Under the pieces are notes generated by a model that was not told the origin of the DNA, did no database searches, and saw nothing but the letters and a program-made list of their open reading frames with translations. The translations under genes and the position numbers were made by a program. Of a stretch of 64,000 nucleotides of DNA, positions 12,522 to 24,863 are shown one piece after another; within the stretch, counting starts at the first letter, position 1, and each line of letters starts with the position of its first letter. Location of the stretch: the NCBI GenBank assembly GCA_001986395.2, contig MQVO02000009.1, positions 620,001 to 684,000 of the forward strand, read 5' to 3'. Source of the DNA: Irpex lacteus (taxonomy: Eukaryota > Basidiomycota > Agaricomycetes > Polyporales > Irpicaceae).

Positions 12522-13026
12522 GTAAAACTGTGGAGAGGACCTTGAACACCTGTTGGGGATAAATGGTGTTTGGTGGGGTACAGTAATAAGTATACGATAT
12601 CAATATTGTTGTTAATTTTGTGGCGAAGAGAAATTTTACAGTCAGCCCACAGACTTCGTGCGTTTGAATACTCTAAGAGAGAGTTTATCAAAGAGTGACA
12701 TGAACTACATCAGTCAAAGGATACTGTAGTAAAATCTAATTGACGTGGGTGCTTGTGGACTCTGGCTGTTCGATCGCATCCATTTCGGGTACCGTGACTT
12801 TACCCCGAACCGCCCAGAAGTCCCTGGCAAAATCCCGTACATTTCCCTACCATTTACTCTCACCACTGCCATCGACATACTTTGAGGACCTCGAAACTGT
12901 CTTTTGACTTTTTGCCTTCACACCAGACTCGACGTTTACGCTGAAGGCAGTTCACTTGGACATCGTAAAACGAGAACACCACGCCGATCATCTTACTGAT
13001 AGGTCTCTTTCCCCAGTCAAACGACC
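12522..13026. other. Intergenic region between membrane protein and PP5 genes
   Basis: About 500 bases with no supported gene. They comprise the 3' end of the membrane protein gene and the promoter of the phosphatase gene. No clear TATA element is seen, as expected for a housekeeping gene. Confidence 0.5.
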
Positions 13027-15432
13027 ATGAGCGCGGCGTCTTCTTCTGGTACTTCAACGCCAACCACATCAACACCACCAACCAGTGGACCTCCTTCACC
13101 AGAGCTCAAAGCGCTGCGACTCCAAGATGTCACGGAGGAGGCAAAACAGCAGGCGGCAAAAGTGAAGGCAGAGGCGAACAAGGCGTTCCTCAGTGCGTTT
13201 CCACTTTGCTCGCGATCTACACATATGGACTCACATCACCCATAGATCATCACTTTAATGAAGCTGCAGATCTTTACACGAAAGCCATTGAGCTGAACCC
13301 TTTGGACGCGACGCTGTGGTGTAATCGAGCGTATACACGAATCAAGCTCGAGGAGCATGGCTACGGGTTGTCAGACGCTGCAGCTGCGATTGAGTTGGAT
13401 CCGAAATACGCGAAGGCATATTACCGGTACAAACTTTATTCTCTTATGCTTTCAACTCTATCTTATCCCCACGTAGACGAGCAACATGCTATCTGCAGAC
13501 ATTGAAGTACAAGCAGGCTATCGCCGACTTCAAGAAGTTGCTACAGCTAGAACCAGGAAACCAACTCGTGCGAACGCAGCTCGATAGCACACAGAAGATA
13601 TTGAGGAAAACAGAGTTTGAGAAGGTGTGTATAGTGTGCTCATGTTTGGAGTGTGACTCTGAGAGTTCCCACCCGCAGGCTATTGAAGTGGAGGATGAGA
13701 AGAATGCTGTGGACAGATGTCTTGAGATTATTACCGAAGGTACGTCCTACGAAACACTATGTGCTCTGTTAGTTAGGTAGTTTTAACGTCACTCGCTCGC
13801 AGGAGGATGCGATGTCGACAAAACTTACGATGGACCCAAGCTTCCGAGAAATGAGAATGGGCAGTATCAAATATCTCGCGACTTCATACATCAAATGCTT
13901 GAGTTCTTCAAAACCGGGAAGACACTCCCAAGAAGGTGCGTAACTATACACGATACCGGTTTTCCTCGGGTCTCATAGTCCACACAGATATGTCTGGGAG
14001 ATAATTCTCGGCGCATACAATGCTTTCGTCAAGGAGGACAGTCTTGTAACCGTAAACCTCGAAGAAGGAGTCGACTGTGATGTCATCGGCGACGTTCACG
14101 GTCAGTGTTCAGCACATAAGATTAAGGTTCACTCGCTCATACCCTCTTCTAGGACAATTCTATGACATGCTACACCTATTCGAGCTCACAGGGGAGCCGA
14201 GTGAGAAGCACTGTCTCCTCATGAATGGTGATCTCGTAGATCGTGGGTCGTGGTCGATCGAAGTTATTCTCACAGCTTTCGCGTGGAAATGTCGGTACCC
14301 TCAAATCATCTATTGACTGTGGGTGTGCTTACATATGTCCATCTACCAGGGCTCTACCCGAACCGCATGTACATCAACCGTGGAAACCACGAAACAAGAG
14401 AGATGAACAGAACGTACGGGTTCGAAGGAGAAGCCAAACACAAGCACGGCGAACAGACCTATAAGTTGTTTGCTCACGTCTTCACCGCCAGTAAGGGGTC
14501 TCCTTTCACCATCTATTGTCCAACAACTGGTGCTGATATTGTGTCCTTGCAGTGCCTCTGGCAACATTGGTACAGGCAACAAAGAAGCCTACAGGGCTTT
14601 GGTCAAGCGGTATCCTCTCACCTGAAGGCAAGAAGCGATACTTTGTCGTGCATGGCGGTCTCTTCAGCAAAGACGGTGTTACCCTCGATGAGATTCGAGA
14701 AGTTGAGCGTATTGGAAGGCAGCCAGGGCAGGAGGGGTTGATGTGTAAGTCTCATTGTCATAGTTGCTATGCTACTTATTGATTCTGGCTCCAATATAGG
14801 CGAGGTACGCAAAACAGGACGTGTTTCTCTTCTCTGATTGCATAGCTGATACACGTGTATAGCTTTTGTGGACTGATCCTCAGGAACTACCGGGACGAGG
14901 ACCTAGTAAGAGGGTAGGTGTTTATATACTCAAAACCGATTGCATGATAATTCACTGACTCTGCCTAGGGTGTCGGCATTGCATTTGGTCCGGACGTTAC
15001 GAAGCGGTGGTGTGAGGCCAATGGGGTGACTGGTGTCATCCGTAGCCATGAAGTGCGACAAGGTACGTACCTCATAGCGCAGGCATTTCACAAACGATGT
15101 ACTCATTATCAATTGCTTTAGATGGTTATGCGGTCGAGCATGGCGGGCTCTGCACAACGGTACGTACAAAACCAATCACAAGCTGATTAAAAGTCTCATC
15201 CATTATCATTAGGTCTTCTCTGCACCGAACTACGTCGACCAGACCGGGAACAAGGGCGCCTTCGTATGTCTCGTTCATGCCTTGTCCATGTTTCAGTACA
15301 TTGATTGAAGCCCCGTAGATCCGTATCGATGAATATGGTAACCAAAAGTACACCCAATTCGACGCCACACCTCATCCGCCGATGAAGCCTATGGCGTACG
15401 CTTCCGGAGGACTCGCGAGCTTGTTGATGTAA
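13027..15432 (+). CDS. PPT1: Serine/threonine protein phosphatase 5 (TPR-PPP)
   Basis: This is a PP5/Ppt1-type phosphatase, known to act with Hsp90 through its TPR domain. Fifteen exons give 541 residues: 13027-13192, 13246-13426, 13477-13624, 13679-13739, 13803-13935, 13988-14100, 14153-14290, 14350-14490, 14553-14744, 14800-14804, 14863-14913, 14969-15062, 15122-15159, 15213-15263 and 15319-15432. After a Ser/Thr/Pro-rich start come three TPR repeats ([52 protein letters not shown]). The PPP metallophosphatase domain follows, with GDVHGQ, GDLVDRG, RGNHE, HGGLFS and SHEVRQDGY all intact. Exon 10 is only 5 nt. It is required to restore the invariant GLMCELLWTDPQ and makes the total length a multiple of three. 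Confidence 0.94.
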
Positions 15433-15951
15433 GAATAATAGGCCCTAGGCGTTGGCGATGCGTTATTGTGCTTATATGTAAAAGTGAGGCGGTGACGTTT
15501 TCTCGAGCTATATATCTTTAGCTAGGTGCTGACAGTACTTCATCAACTAGAAGATAGCTCGCACAACGATGGCAAGCTTTGTGCAGATATACAGTGTACG
15601 TATGTAGCTTTAGGATGATATGTGCTTTTACAAGCAATGCAGGCAGTTGAAGGGTACGTTGAGTGAGTGTGTATTATAGGGTAAGAAGGTATGTATTGTG
15701 TTTGGACTGCGCAAAGGTAACGGGTTGCATATACATGTGTCGGTAAGCAAATGCGGAGGGTAATGACTTAGGAAGATGGTGAACGTGGAAAATAAAGTGG
15801 TGAGCTATAGGAGGAGATTGCTAAGATTCATCAGCTATGATTCAAGTAACATCGCAGGGAAACGCACCAAAATCGCCTGCATCCCCGGGGCCAGAAAACA
15901 CGCCGTATGCTCACTCCCGTCTGCGACCCTTTGTCACTGGGAGGCCACTAA
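15433..15951. other. Convergent intergenic region
   Basis: A 3' region lying between PP5 (plus strand) and the small minus-strand gene. It is AT-rich with many TATGTA/TGTATA words, as in fungal poly(A) regions. No gene is seen. Confidence 0.5.
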
Positions 15952-16596
15952 TCAAATGGCCAACTGCAGCTCATTGTGCATCAGATATTGAAGCGTGAGA
16001 GGCGGTACTTCGGGTAACACGTCCAGCTGCGAAAGAGGCTCAAGGCACCCTCGACCTCCCATCATGGCCACTGGTAGAACCCGCACTTCGTCGGCCGGTG
16101 GTGCAGGGAACACCGTCTTCTCTTTGCTATCCGCCTCATTCCCTATTCGCCCAGACTCCTGTTTCTTCTTCTCTACTTCTTTGGCAATCGGCGGAGGAGG
16201 TAGCTCTTTAGGCCCGGCTTGAAGCGCAAACAGCTCTGTTTCTCGGAAGGCACGCATGCGAAGGACCACTTCACCACGGTCGCGTATATCGTATGGGTGA
16301 TAGGCGATGCAATGACGGCTATATGTTTGGAAGACAGTTCCACCGCCGTCGACGTACGAGTCTTCAATTAGGACGCGTGAAGTGCGGATGGGGGGCATTA
16401 CTTCTGCCTCACGGTGGCCACAGCAGTAGGAATCACTTGACGATATAGCCAGTAGGTATTGGTCTACGGGAGTCGGGATTATATGCAGGAACGAGTGCAA
16501 GTGGTACAGCTCGAGTCTCTGTTTGTGGCCGTTGTTGCTGGGTTGGTCATGGGCTATGTTCGAAAACAGACCAGCGGCCGGATGTAGTTGATGCAT
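15952..16596 (-). CDS. Hypothetical 214-residue protein
   Basis: A single uninterrupted frame. I do not recognise the family. The N-terminal two thirds look like a mixed alpha/beta protein: LELYHLHSFLHIIPTPVDQYLL, then an IRTSRVLIEDSYVDGGGTVF stretch. A Pro/Lys/Glu-rich charged segment follows near residue 130 (ELPPPPIAKEVEKKKQE). The frame is far longer than background frames in the same interval and its composition is protein-like. It lies tail-to-tail with PP5. No intron is evident, which is unusual among its neighbours, so the model may be incomplete at the 5' end. Confidence 0.5.
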   Translation of the reverse strand: MHQLHPAAGLFSNIAHDQPSNNGHKQRLELYHLHSFLHIIPTPVDQYLLAISSSDSYCCGHREAEVMPPIRTSRVLIEDSYVDGGGTVFQTYSRHCIAYHPYDIRDRGEVVLRMRAFRETELFALQAGPKELPPPPIAKEVEKKKQESGRIGNEADSKEKTVFPAPPADEVRVLPVAMMGGRGCLEPLSQLDVLPEVPPLTLQYLMHNELQLAI

Positions 16597-16968
16597 TGCC
16601 TAAAAGGGCAGTTTTAACAGTACCGGCAACGGCCGTGATGCCTTGACTCCCAACTTCCATCATCTTCGCGGTCTTTCAGCTTTCTCCTGAGTGCTAGCCT
16701 TAAGCACCGTTCTGGCTAAGACCTAAATAATATAAGACCTAATCTGGTGTCGCCCGGTCCACCTAAGCTGGTGAGTAGGTCACCTCGGGCCTTTTTCATT
16801 TACTATCTTAGAAGGGACAATCGTGACCGTATTCAGCGTCACTAGTCTTCTGCCTCGGACACTTGAAGTTCAAGCCACCAAAAATACCTCACGGCCACAG
16901 TACGTTGGGCTTCCTATTAGAATATTGTCCCCAACCCTTAATCCACGATATCAATTGACAGGTTTGTC
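16597..16968. other. Divergent promoter interval
   Basis: Separates the minus-strand hypothetical gene from the plus-strand F-box gene, so it must carry both promoters if both genes are real. No long frame is seen, and no strong TATA element. Confidence 0.45.
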
Positions 16969-18493
16969 ATGACGAGCATTCAAGCTACAGACTCGCCGAA
17001 CGTTCGTTTGATAACAGCAGCCCTGCAATGCTGCAAAGCCGAAGAATTACCGGACGAAACTCTGGACTCCATTATCCAATATGTAGGGGCTCCATTCACC
17101 GTCATGCCAGTTTCGTTACCCTCTGCCGCAACTGGACACGCTTCGTTGCACCCTTGTGCGATGGTCTGCCGTCGTTGGTACCGAATCACCACGCCATATC
17201 TTTTTCGCGTGGTCGCGATTAAAGACAACAGTCCTGGGGACGCAAGCGAGCTTTGTGCACTCCTTTCACGCAAACCTTCCCTCATGCAATACATACAAGC
17301 CGCTACTATTGACCGGCAACCATTACCTCTCAATGTTCTTGCCTCTCTCCTCGACCTCCTCCCGCATCTCCACTATCTCCAGATTCTCGGGGTATCCGAC
17401 GTATGCACGGGTAACAAAGTATTGCTACGCGGAAGCCACAGCCTCAAAAGGTTGACGTTCGGAGGCTTACAGTCGGACTCCGAGTCAGAAGATTTTGACC
17501 GAGATGTGTTGAAGCTTCTCCAGCTGTTCCAGGAGATTGATGAGCTTGTACTCTACGAGGATTCGAGGGATCCCATCCAACTGGACTTGAATACGGCTCA
17601 ATTGAAGACTGGAGAGCCTAGAATCCATGCGATCGACGTCCATGACTGCATCCACGACACAGCTCCTTACCTCACTTGCCTTCACGAGCATGGCGCTCTC
17701 AGAAGTCTTACCTGTCTAACACTCGACTGCGACAGTCCCTATAAATTGGAGGCCATAAATCAGTGGCTGCTCTGTGCCGGTGCCACTTTGGGCGAACTAT
17801 ATCTGTCACTCGATTTTAGCGGCAACGACCAAGAGATTGCCGACCCCACGAACAACGAGTCTGGTCAGTTTATTTTCTTCAATTTCACGTATAAATACCG
17901 CCCCTCATATATCTTACGTAGCCGTGGATCTCAGGTCATACGTTGTCGTTACTTTGGGTAGTGGTATCGGCGCATGCGTCGCCCTTCATGGTTTCCGCCT
18001 AGAGATGTGCAGCAGTTATCAACCATGGGTCGATAACCGTTTCCCCCCAGACATCATCACTCAAATCGCTGTCAATGATTGGCTTCTTTGTCTCACACTT
18101 CTTTCTCTTATGGCCAGTGCCGACTCCCGGCCACATGGTGGCCACCTTCGACATGTGTCGTTCGCTTACCGTTCTCACTCCTGGGAGCATGAGGGCGAAG
18201 GATATGAAGTTCTTCCTTGGGTAATGACGCGCTCTGTATTGAGGCGGTTTCACAACTTGGAATCTGTATCAATCAAATTCAATCACACGCATGAGAAGAA
18301 GACCTCCCTCGCGGTCACGGAAGAAGCACATACACTACCAACATTTGAGGAGCAGACCCAGAAAGAGCTGGCTAGTTTCAAAGACATACTGGTGTGTAAT
18401 GACGAAGAGCTATTTCTACTTTGCACGCAGGATTCCTGTAGGTGGCAGGTCCCCCAGCACGCTCATTGGAAAGATTTGGCGACGGAGTTGTAG
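16969..18493 (+). CDS. F-box-like protein with C-terminal leucine-rich region (1)
   Basis: Two exons (16969-17863 and 17922-18493) give 488 residues. The segment ELPDETLDSIIQYV ... LHPCAMVCRRWYRITTPYLFRVVAIK has the shape of an F-box: a Leu-Pro start, then the C..VCRRWY..TTPYLF end that is standard in Agaricomycete F-box proteins. A long region with repeated Leu-rich strands follows (LLPHLHYLQILGVSD, LKRLTFGGL, LRSLTCLTLDCD), consistent with a degenerate LRR substrate-binding part. Such proteins are thought to be substrate adaptors of SCF ubiquitin ligases. The target is unknown. It is one of three F-box genes within 6 kb. Confidence 0.78.
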
Positions 18494-19085
18494 TAAATCA
18501 ACCTTGGTATAGCGTGCTCTCTTTGCAACTGCCAGTGGCGTGTTTACTAGATAGTATAATCCATAAGTCATATATATCTATCTACATTGCCTTTGAGCAG
18601 CGTTGATCATTACTGTAGTAAACAACGATCCCCCAACCGACTCAGATGGTGTGTATGAGTCAACAGAAAGCTGTAAGTATCTTCTCCGAATCTAGCCCCA
18701 TATCGGTTAGTACGCTACGTTATGTTCCCAGGGCGGCGCCTGATGGCAGTAGCGACTGACCATCTCGGATCCTGCTGCTACCGTAAGCAACCACTAATGC
18801 CTTCAAGTTTTATGATACTTACTTATGAGACCACATACCTAGCGTCAGGTACGGCATGATCGTTGTGATGGTCGTTTGCACTTATATGTAACGCTTAGAC
18901 AGGACCCCTTGTGGTGTGAACTGAAAAGCCTATCAACTAGCATCGATATTTTCAAGCAAGTAAACAGCACAGGCACTGATTTGGTACATGTGTCCTATCT
19001 ACCGCAAGTCATAAAGAGCTAAACGTACCTATGATTGGTTTAGGGGACCACGGACACATCGCTCAATCCTTAGGCCTTAGCGGTC
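18494..19085. other. Intergenic region between F-box genes
   Basis: No open frame or motif worth calling. It holds the 3' end of F-box gene 1 and the promoter of F-box gene 2. Confidence 0.5.
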
Positions 19086-20929
19086 ATGAATGCCAGCAAT
19101 CAGGATCAGGCCGTACTGATTACTAGGTATGTTGATCATAGCCCTGTGTCGAGAAAGCTGCACGACTTACCACATATAATTTTCGTATCCACCCGGTATC
19201 TGTTAATAGTCTTAGCGATGCTGGCTCGGACTCCGATCCTCTTAGATCAGTGACAGAGGAGCGTATCAGCCGTCGTTCCGATTACGAGCAGAGAACAAAA
19301 ACGTACCGCAACATGCTTTGTGCCATATCGAAGCTTCCACCCGAGACCCTCTGCAGGATCTTTCGGCTCTGTGCCCCTACGCCTTATAATCAATGCTTGG
19401 GACCATCACAAGTTTGTACGCAGTGGCGAGCCCTTACCTTGAACGATCCGATATTTTGGAGAACTCCTGTTCTGCGGTGCCCACGGCTCGCGCTTGAGAT
19501 GGTGGAACGAGCCAAGAACGTACCATTGATTCTCGATGCAGGGATAGGTCTCCTCCGCGAGCAAAGTCGACTCGATGCAATAGAATTCGCCCTGAAGAGT
19601 AATCCCATCGAGTGTCTCATTTTTGGCACGAACGAGCCTCGCCGGCTAGAGAGGTTCATGCAACTCATCGTGGAGAAATCTCGTCACACGCTCAGGTTTC
19701 TCCGCTTAGCCAGCAAGACGACAAGAAATTTCATCCTACCAGACGATTCTTCGTGGCAATTTCCCGAGTTGCGAGTACTGCATCTCGAATGCTGTACGCC
19801 CTTCCCATGGAACCCCGCTCGTTTCTCTAGACTCGTCACAATCAACCTCAGTTTGTTCAGCCAACGTGTAGCCAAAGAAGTCCTGATAGACTTGGACACT
19901 CTGTTTGAACTGTTGCGCAATAATCCCGATCTAGAGAGCCTCACTCTTACAACTGCTATCAAACATACTACTGTTCCCAGCATCTCCCCCCGAAAATTTC
20001 GTTTGGAACGTCTTCGTTGTCTACAGCTGACCGACACCCTGTCGTGCCTACTTCAGGTCCTACCCCTTCTGGATCTCCCGTCCATATGTGATCTCAGGAC
20101 CAACATGTTGATAGTGGATGTTACTGGCGAGAACGAGGTTGACTCGTTGATCTACGCCATCCTAGACAAGTTCTCTCATCTGCCAGCAGACTATCGAGAC
20201 GTTCGGAGGCTACAATACAGCGTTGGAGCGCCTTCCTCCGTCAGCATCACAGCCATTTTCCATACAAATGAAGCGCAACGGACCAGCAATGATGCGTACG
20301 TCTCTGAACGATCCTGCCGGATTGTCTTAAACCTACCGCGCACATCGCCGAACTGGGATCACTGGTCCGGAATACTCCCCAACTTCTTTTCCCTTCGCCG
20401 GGTCCAGGAACTCTGCGTCGTCTGCTCAGATAATAAAAACGACAACAGTCTTCACCTTCGTCCACTCTGGAAGTTAAAATCATGGCAAAATACTCTCACC
20501 AGCGTGATTGTTGAACGGGACATACTTTCTTCGCTCCTAGAGGTATTGGTGGAGGATTCCTCCCTCACCGACAAAGAAAGACAGCGCGTATTTCCATTGC
20601 TGGAGGAGCTCGTCATCGAAAATGCTATGATCACCGACGTGGCAGATGTACCGGTAACATCGGACGATGACGAGCAGCCAAATGCCGACACGCCATCGAG
20701 CGTTGATGGTGTTTTGAGGCTCCTAAAGACCTGGACGGTACGAAGCAACAAGACTCTCCGGCTGAGCCTTCTTGGATGCTCCGTTCCGCTCCCTGGCTAT
20801 CGCGACGCATTCAGAAGCGTCAATATCGTCCTAGAAGTGGCTTTGGGCAGGGTTGTAATTCCCGCCGCGACCGCTCTTTCCATACCTACAGGTGAGATGT
20901 TCACTACTCAACTTCATACGCACGTCTAG
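19086..20929 (+). CDS. F-box protein with long leucine-rich region (2)
   Basis: Two exons (19086-19126 and 19216-20929) give 584 residues. The large frame has no upstream in-frame ATG before the F-box. I therefore placed the start at 19086, giving MNASNQDQAVLIT joined by an 89-nt intron to SDAGSDSDPLRSVTEER. The F-box is seen as ISKLPPETLCRIFRLCAP ... GPSQVCTQWRALTLNDPIFWRT, a very typical Agaricomycete form. LRR-like strands follow. A likely SCF adaptor of unknown target. An alternative start is the internal ATG at MLCAISKLPPE just before the F-box. The last few codons could also be altered by a further intron near 20895. Confidence 0.82.
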
Positions 20930-21232
20930 CAATTTTAATCGCGAATCACGGATAGATATCCTAGCGCTCCTTCGAGATAACGGATGCGTGTGAAACTCTG
21001 CGCTAGTGTTTTGCTCTATGGGAGATATAGACACACGATAAGTAACCCGGGCCTGTAGTGTCCGAATGCAAAGCTGTATGTTCTAGATGTTTCAACAGAC
21101 GGTTTGAATTGGGATTATTGCAAGGCATACGTACGAATAGCGGAGCTTGTACATAAGCTTCTATGGGAAGAGATAACACTGGCATCTGAGCTCACTCTGA
21201 AGCCCCTGATATTGCGAGAGACATCATCAAGT
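20930..21232. other. Short convergent gap
   Basis: A 3' region between the plus-strand F-box gene 2 and the minus-strand F-box gene 3. No gene is seen. Confidence 0.5.
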
Positions 21233-22734
21233 TCATCTAGTATTATGCTGTACTGAGACGTGCTCACCCATCGAGTCAAGTAATGACCGCAGATCTTCGA
21301 CCTGCTTCGACCTGCTCTCGTCCATCGGTTGCTCGCAGGAGTCAACATACCGCACTTCCAAAGTAAATCTCGAATCAAGCGTCTTCAGAAAGTTGAGCCT
21401 CTGTTGAGCCTCGCAAAACTGGATGAACTGGGAATAGCTGTGACAGTTCAGCGTTATGACGACGAACGGTTTCAGGCCATGTAGTGCGGCTCCGATCTCC
21501 TCCCAGTCATAAGCCGGTATGACCGTATCATACACCGAAGCGACGGATCCATCTAGCACTGATATCTCAATGACGAGGCTGGAAATGACATGTTGCTCCC
21601 GGCTTTCATCCCTGTCGAACGGTGTGGTGTAGAAGAAGAAAATAGGACTGTACGGATATGTGTCGACAGTGCGGGTATACACCTCAAGACTGTGCTCAAG
21701 AAAACTAGTCGCGTGAAGAAACCACAATATATCAGATAAATGATGGAAATATGTAGAAACGACTTGACAGAAACTCACAAGCGTCCTGAGTCTGGAAGTG
21801 GCCATGACCTCGTTGCACGTCGCGCGAAAAGAAATGGGGAATAGGGCTCTGTGGATGAGGAACCTCGAAGGAGAGCGTCACAAATGCGTAGTAAGCTTCG
21901 GTTTTCTTCGATGGAGAGGCAGGGATTCCGCAGGTAAGCAGGCTGTGACCATAAGGTACACAAGTGCGAGAACGAAACCCACAATAAGGAAATCGCGTCA
22001 ACGCAGCCTGTGCAGCTTAATCCGATGAATTCCGGCCATTGCATGAAAAACACGAACAAGTCGTCGATCTCTGCTGGGTTCTTTAACTTGACATTCCTGA
22101 AGCTGAGTTGTTGCAGTGTGTTGGTAGATTTGTCGAACTGTATGCATTGTAGAAGCCCAATAAGATTGGCAGCGCCATCGATCTCCATGTCGTCTAAAGT
22201 AAGGGAGTTCCCGAGACGAGATACTGCTGGCAGTGGTCGGGGAAGAGCTGTAGACAGTATACGTCGCATGACCTGCGGGCGTTGTCCACGAGCAACGACG
22301 CTGGAAGGTAGTCCACAGATGTGAAGAGTGACGAATATTCTGTCGCGTCTTCGAAAGGCCTCTGGACGCCCACCAGTCATCAGATAGCCCCCCGTTTCAA
22401 GACCTTGTGATTGCAAGAAGATATGCAAGTGATGAAGCCATGGAACACCGTGAGTAAACCTTATCTCCGCGACGATTCTATCCAAGTGCGCCAATATCGA
22501 TGGAAATCCAGGAGGAGGATGAAGTGTAAAGCCACGTAGAGTTTGTACGTCGTCTAAGGATCGCAGCGTGACCGAGTCGAATATCCTCCATCGGCACTGT
22601 ATCGCCCAGTAACGGCAGGTCAGAGAACAAGCAGAAAGGTGCCGCTTTGCTTGTATACGTTCGTCGTGAATCCCGACATGAAAGAGAATACCAGCAAATA
22701 GCTCAGGTGGTATCCGACTTGCAGCACTGGTCAT
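21233..22734 (-). CDS. F-box-like protein (3)
   Basis: Two exons read on the minus strand (22734-21779 and 21704-21233) give 475 residues. The N-terminus has SRIPPELFAGILFHVGI ... LSACSLTCRYWAIQCRWRIFDSVTL, a good F-box. A region with LRR-like strands follows (LGNSLTLDDMEIDGAANLIGLL, LQQLSFRNVKLKNP). The 74-nt intron is supported because its phase joins two long frames exactly. The last exon ends in a typical charged tail. Presumed SCF substrate adaptor, target unknown. It converges on F-box gene 2. Confidence 0.78.
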
Positions 22735-23326
22735 GATCTGAAAGCAAAGTCTGTAGCCGTCTCTTCAGCGACCTGTCCGTGTAAATGCTTCAAGTACGTT
22801 GGGAGAGAGACTTACTCGAATGACGACTTGAAGTCTTGCTTGAACCTCGAGCTCGTCACAGTTCAAGCTCAAGATGCAGGCGTTTATCATGCTGGGCATG
22901 CAAACGTTTACCCAGCATTACACACCCCAAATACGGTACTCAGAGGGACTGCACCAAGCGGACAGTTCTCAAGGCAATGCGATAGTGTTTCAGAGCGAAA
23001 GTCAAAGTGACGATGGTACATTTACAGATAGCTATGGCTACGACGAGAGATTAGAAAGCTTGCGGCTCTACTACGAATAACGAGCGATGTGTTCCAGAGT
23101 TAGGTCGGTTAGTAAATCGACGGTGAAGGGGGGTGAGTAGGTATCCTGGTCCGTGTACGTATAACGATAGACTGTGTGCGCGATCGTCCGTGATAATAAA
23201 CATACATGGCAAATAGCTAAGCTAGAAGCAACGTCTGGGCTCTGCCCAGCGTTCAGTCCTTCCCGGCCCACAGCGTTCCTGGCAAACTTGAGGTAAGACG
23301 ATAGACAAGTCCTTGTCTGGGCGTTC
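22735..23326. other. Intergenic region
   Basis: Promoter side of F-box gene 3 and 3' side of the membrane protein gene. Two short overlapping plus-strand frames at 22828-23080 show no motif and are not called. Confidence 0.5.
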
Positions 23327-24863
23327 TCACATCACTGCCTGCCCAGTAGCCACCGCCAATGGTAGTGGGTGTACTGTGGGTGGGGTGGAGGGAGATCCGC
23401 GAGTCCCCCAGTTGCCGCGTCTAGAACGTAGATAGACGAGCTGATGGTGGGCGGAGAATTTGAGGTGGGACATACGACCGAAGCGATGGCTTCTGGAGGT
23501 AGTTATAACGGAAACCTATGATACTATCTGAGCACAGAAGGTTATCGTATCAGAGTAAACTTACCATAAGCGTAACCCAATGATTGTTCATGGAGAGCAG
23601 CCTGAATTCACGCCCATGCTATGACCTGACAACACAGAACAATGAGGCGTGCGATTAAGCGCCAGTAAAAGACTGCTTACGGATCGTTATCATCGTCGAC
23701 GGTGTTCACAGAGTATTGAGCAGTTGTTCCACCAAATGGACTTCTGACTAGTATAGCTTCTGCGTTAACGGACTATGCACGAACAATGATGTTAGTAGAA
23801 GTTTATTGTACCAGAGACGACTCGACTTACATCGACGTGAACATCCGCCTTGTATCCACCCAGAGCAATGTTCCCAAACTCAACCTTGGAGTTTGCCATG
23901 GCAAAATCTTGCGAGAAGTAGGGAAGAGCAGTGATGAAATTTGAGACGTAGAGGGGATAGTCATCTACGCCTTTCTGTGGGAGTTGAAGGGAGATATTGA
24001 CAGCCAGTTGATCATGTCCCTTTAAACCAGAGGGTACCTTTGCGCAAGAGTTGGTAAAGTTTGAAACAAGAGACAGAGGAACATACATAGACGTAAAGGC
24101 CATCCGAATGGGAAGAGTTCAGCTTGATCGTGCAAACCTTGGTGCGCTCTCTGATATTTGGGCTCGAATACAGCATGTCTACGGCAAACTTCGCACTTGT
24201 TACGCTTGCATCGTTGTTGATACCAACATGGAGAGAACCGCTGATACGTCGAGGGGTTGTCTTGTTGTAGTAGGTGAGGTTCGACTGGACAAACAGCGTG
24301 GGGGCGACAGGGAGCGAATATTCGAGACTGATTGACTATGGTCAGCACTTACACTATGGTCATATAGTAAAATACTTACTGAGAGTTGTATAATGACCCA
24401 TCATATACATCCTGAGTCGACCAGGCATCGCAATCAGACGCATCGTCTAGGCAAACGGGCAGTGCAGCCAAATTGAAGATAGGCGGAAGGATAGGATTGC
24501 TTCCATTTACGCCGTACCAAGAGTTTAGATTGGCTGACTTGTAGTTGTCATCGTCTGCCCGGGATTTCTGGGAGCAGATTTAGACAGAATGTCAGGTTGA
24601 AAGAGGGTGTTACTCACCAAAACGATCACAGGAACACCAATGGCCACTGTAACAATAAAGTATGTCCCAAGCCCCCACAAAGCCCATTTCAACCTCTTCG
24701 GCAGAGGTTTCTTCTTATGCAAATCATACTTCAGCTGCTCCTGCGACGTCTCATAGTCGGGTAACGAAGGCGTGGGGGTTAATGGGCGGTTGGTGCGGAC
24801 GTGGAGAGGGAGCGGCGGGTCGAGCTTTGGTAGCTGGCCATCTTCCTCGTCGAGGAGTATCAT
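23327..24863 (-). CDS. Conserved-looking single-pass membrane protein
   Basis: Minus-strand exons 24863-24618, 24567-24380, 24327-24087, 24037-23831, 23772-23681, 23601-23565 and 23515-23327 give 399 residues. A cytosolic-type acidic/Pro-rich N-terminus (MILLDEEDGQLPKLDPPLPL) precedes a basic KKKPLPKRLK patch. One transmembrane span follows (WALWGLGTYFIVTVAIGVPVIVL, about residues 60-82). The long remainder is presumably lumenal or extracellular, with several N-x-S/T sites (NGSN, NLT, NKT, NSS, NIS). The plan is familiar from uncharacterised Agaricomycete membrane proteins. I cannot assign a function. The last two exons are uncertain: in another frame the final exon reads toward a stop near 23421. 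Confidence 0.68.

Noticed and set aside
19250..19252. GTG as start of F-box gene 2
   Set aside because: A nuclear fungal gene would use ATG; an upstream exon at 19086-19126 joined by an in-phase 89-nt intron supplies one.
21960..22005. A 40-nt intron in F-box gene 3
   Set aside because: GT and AG are present, but the intron would be very short and would put the frame out of phase with the well-supported 74-nt intron at 21705-21778.
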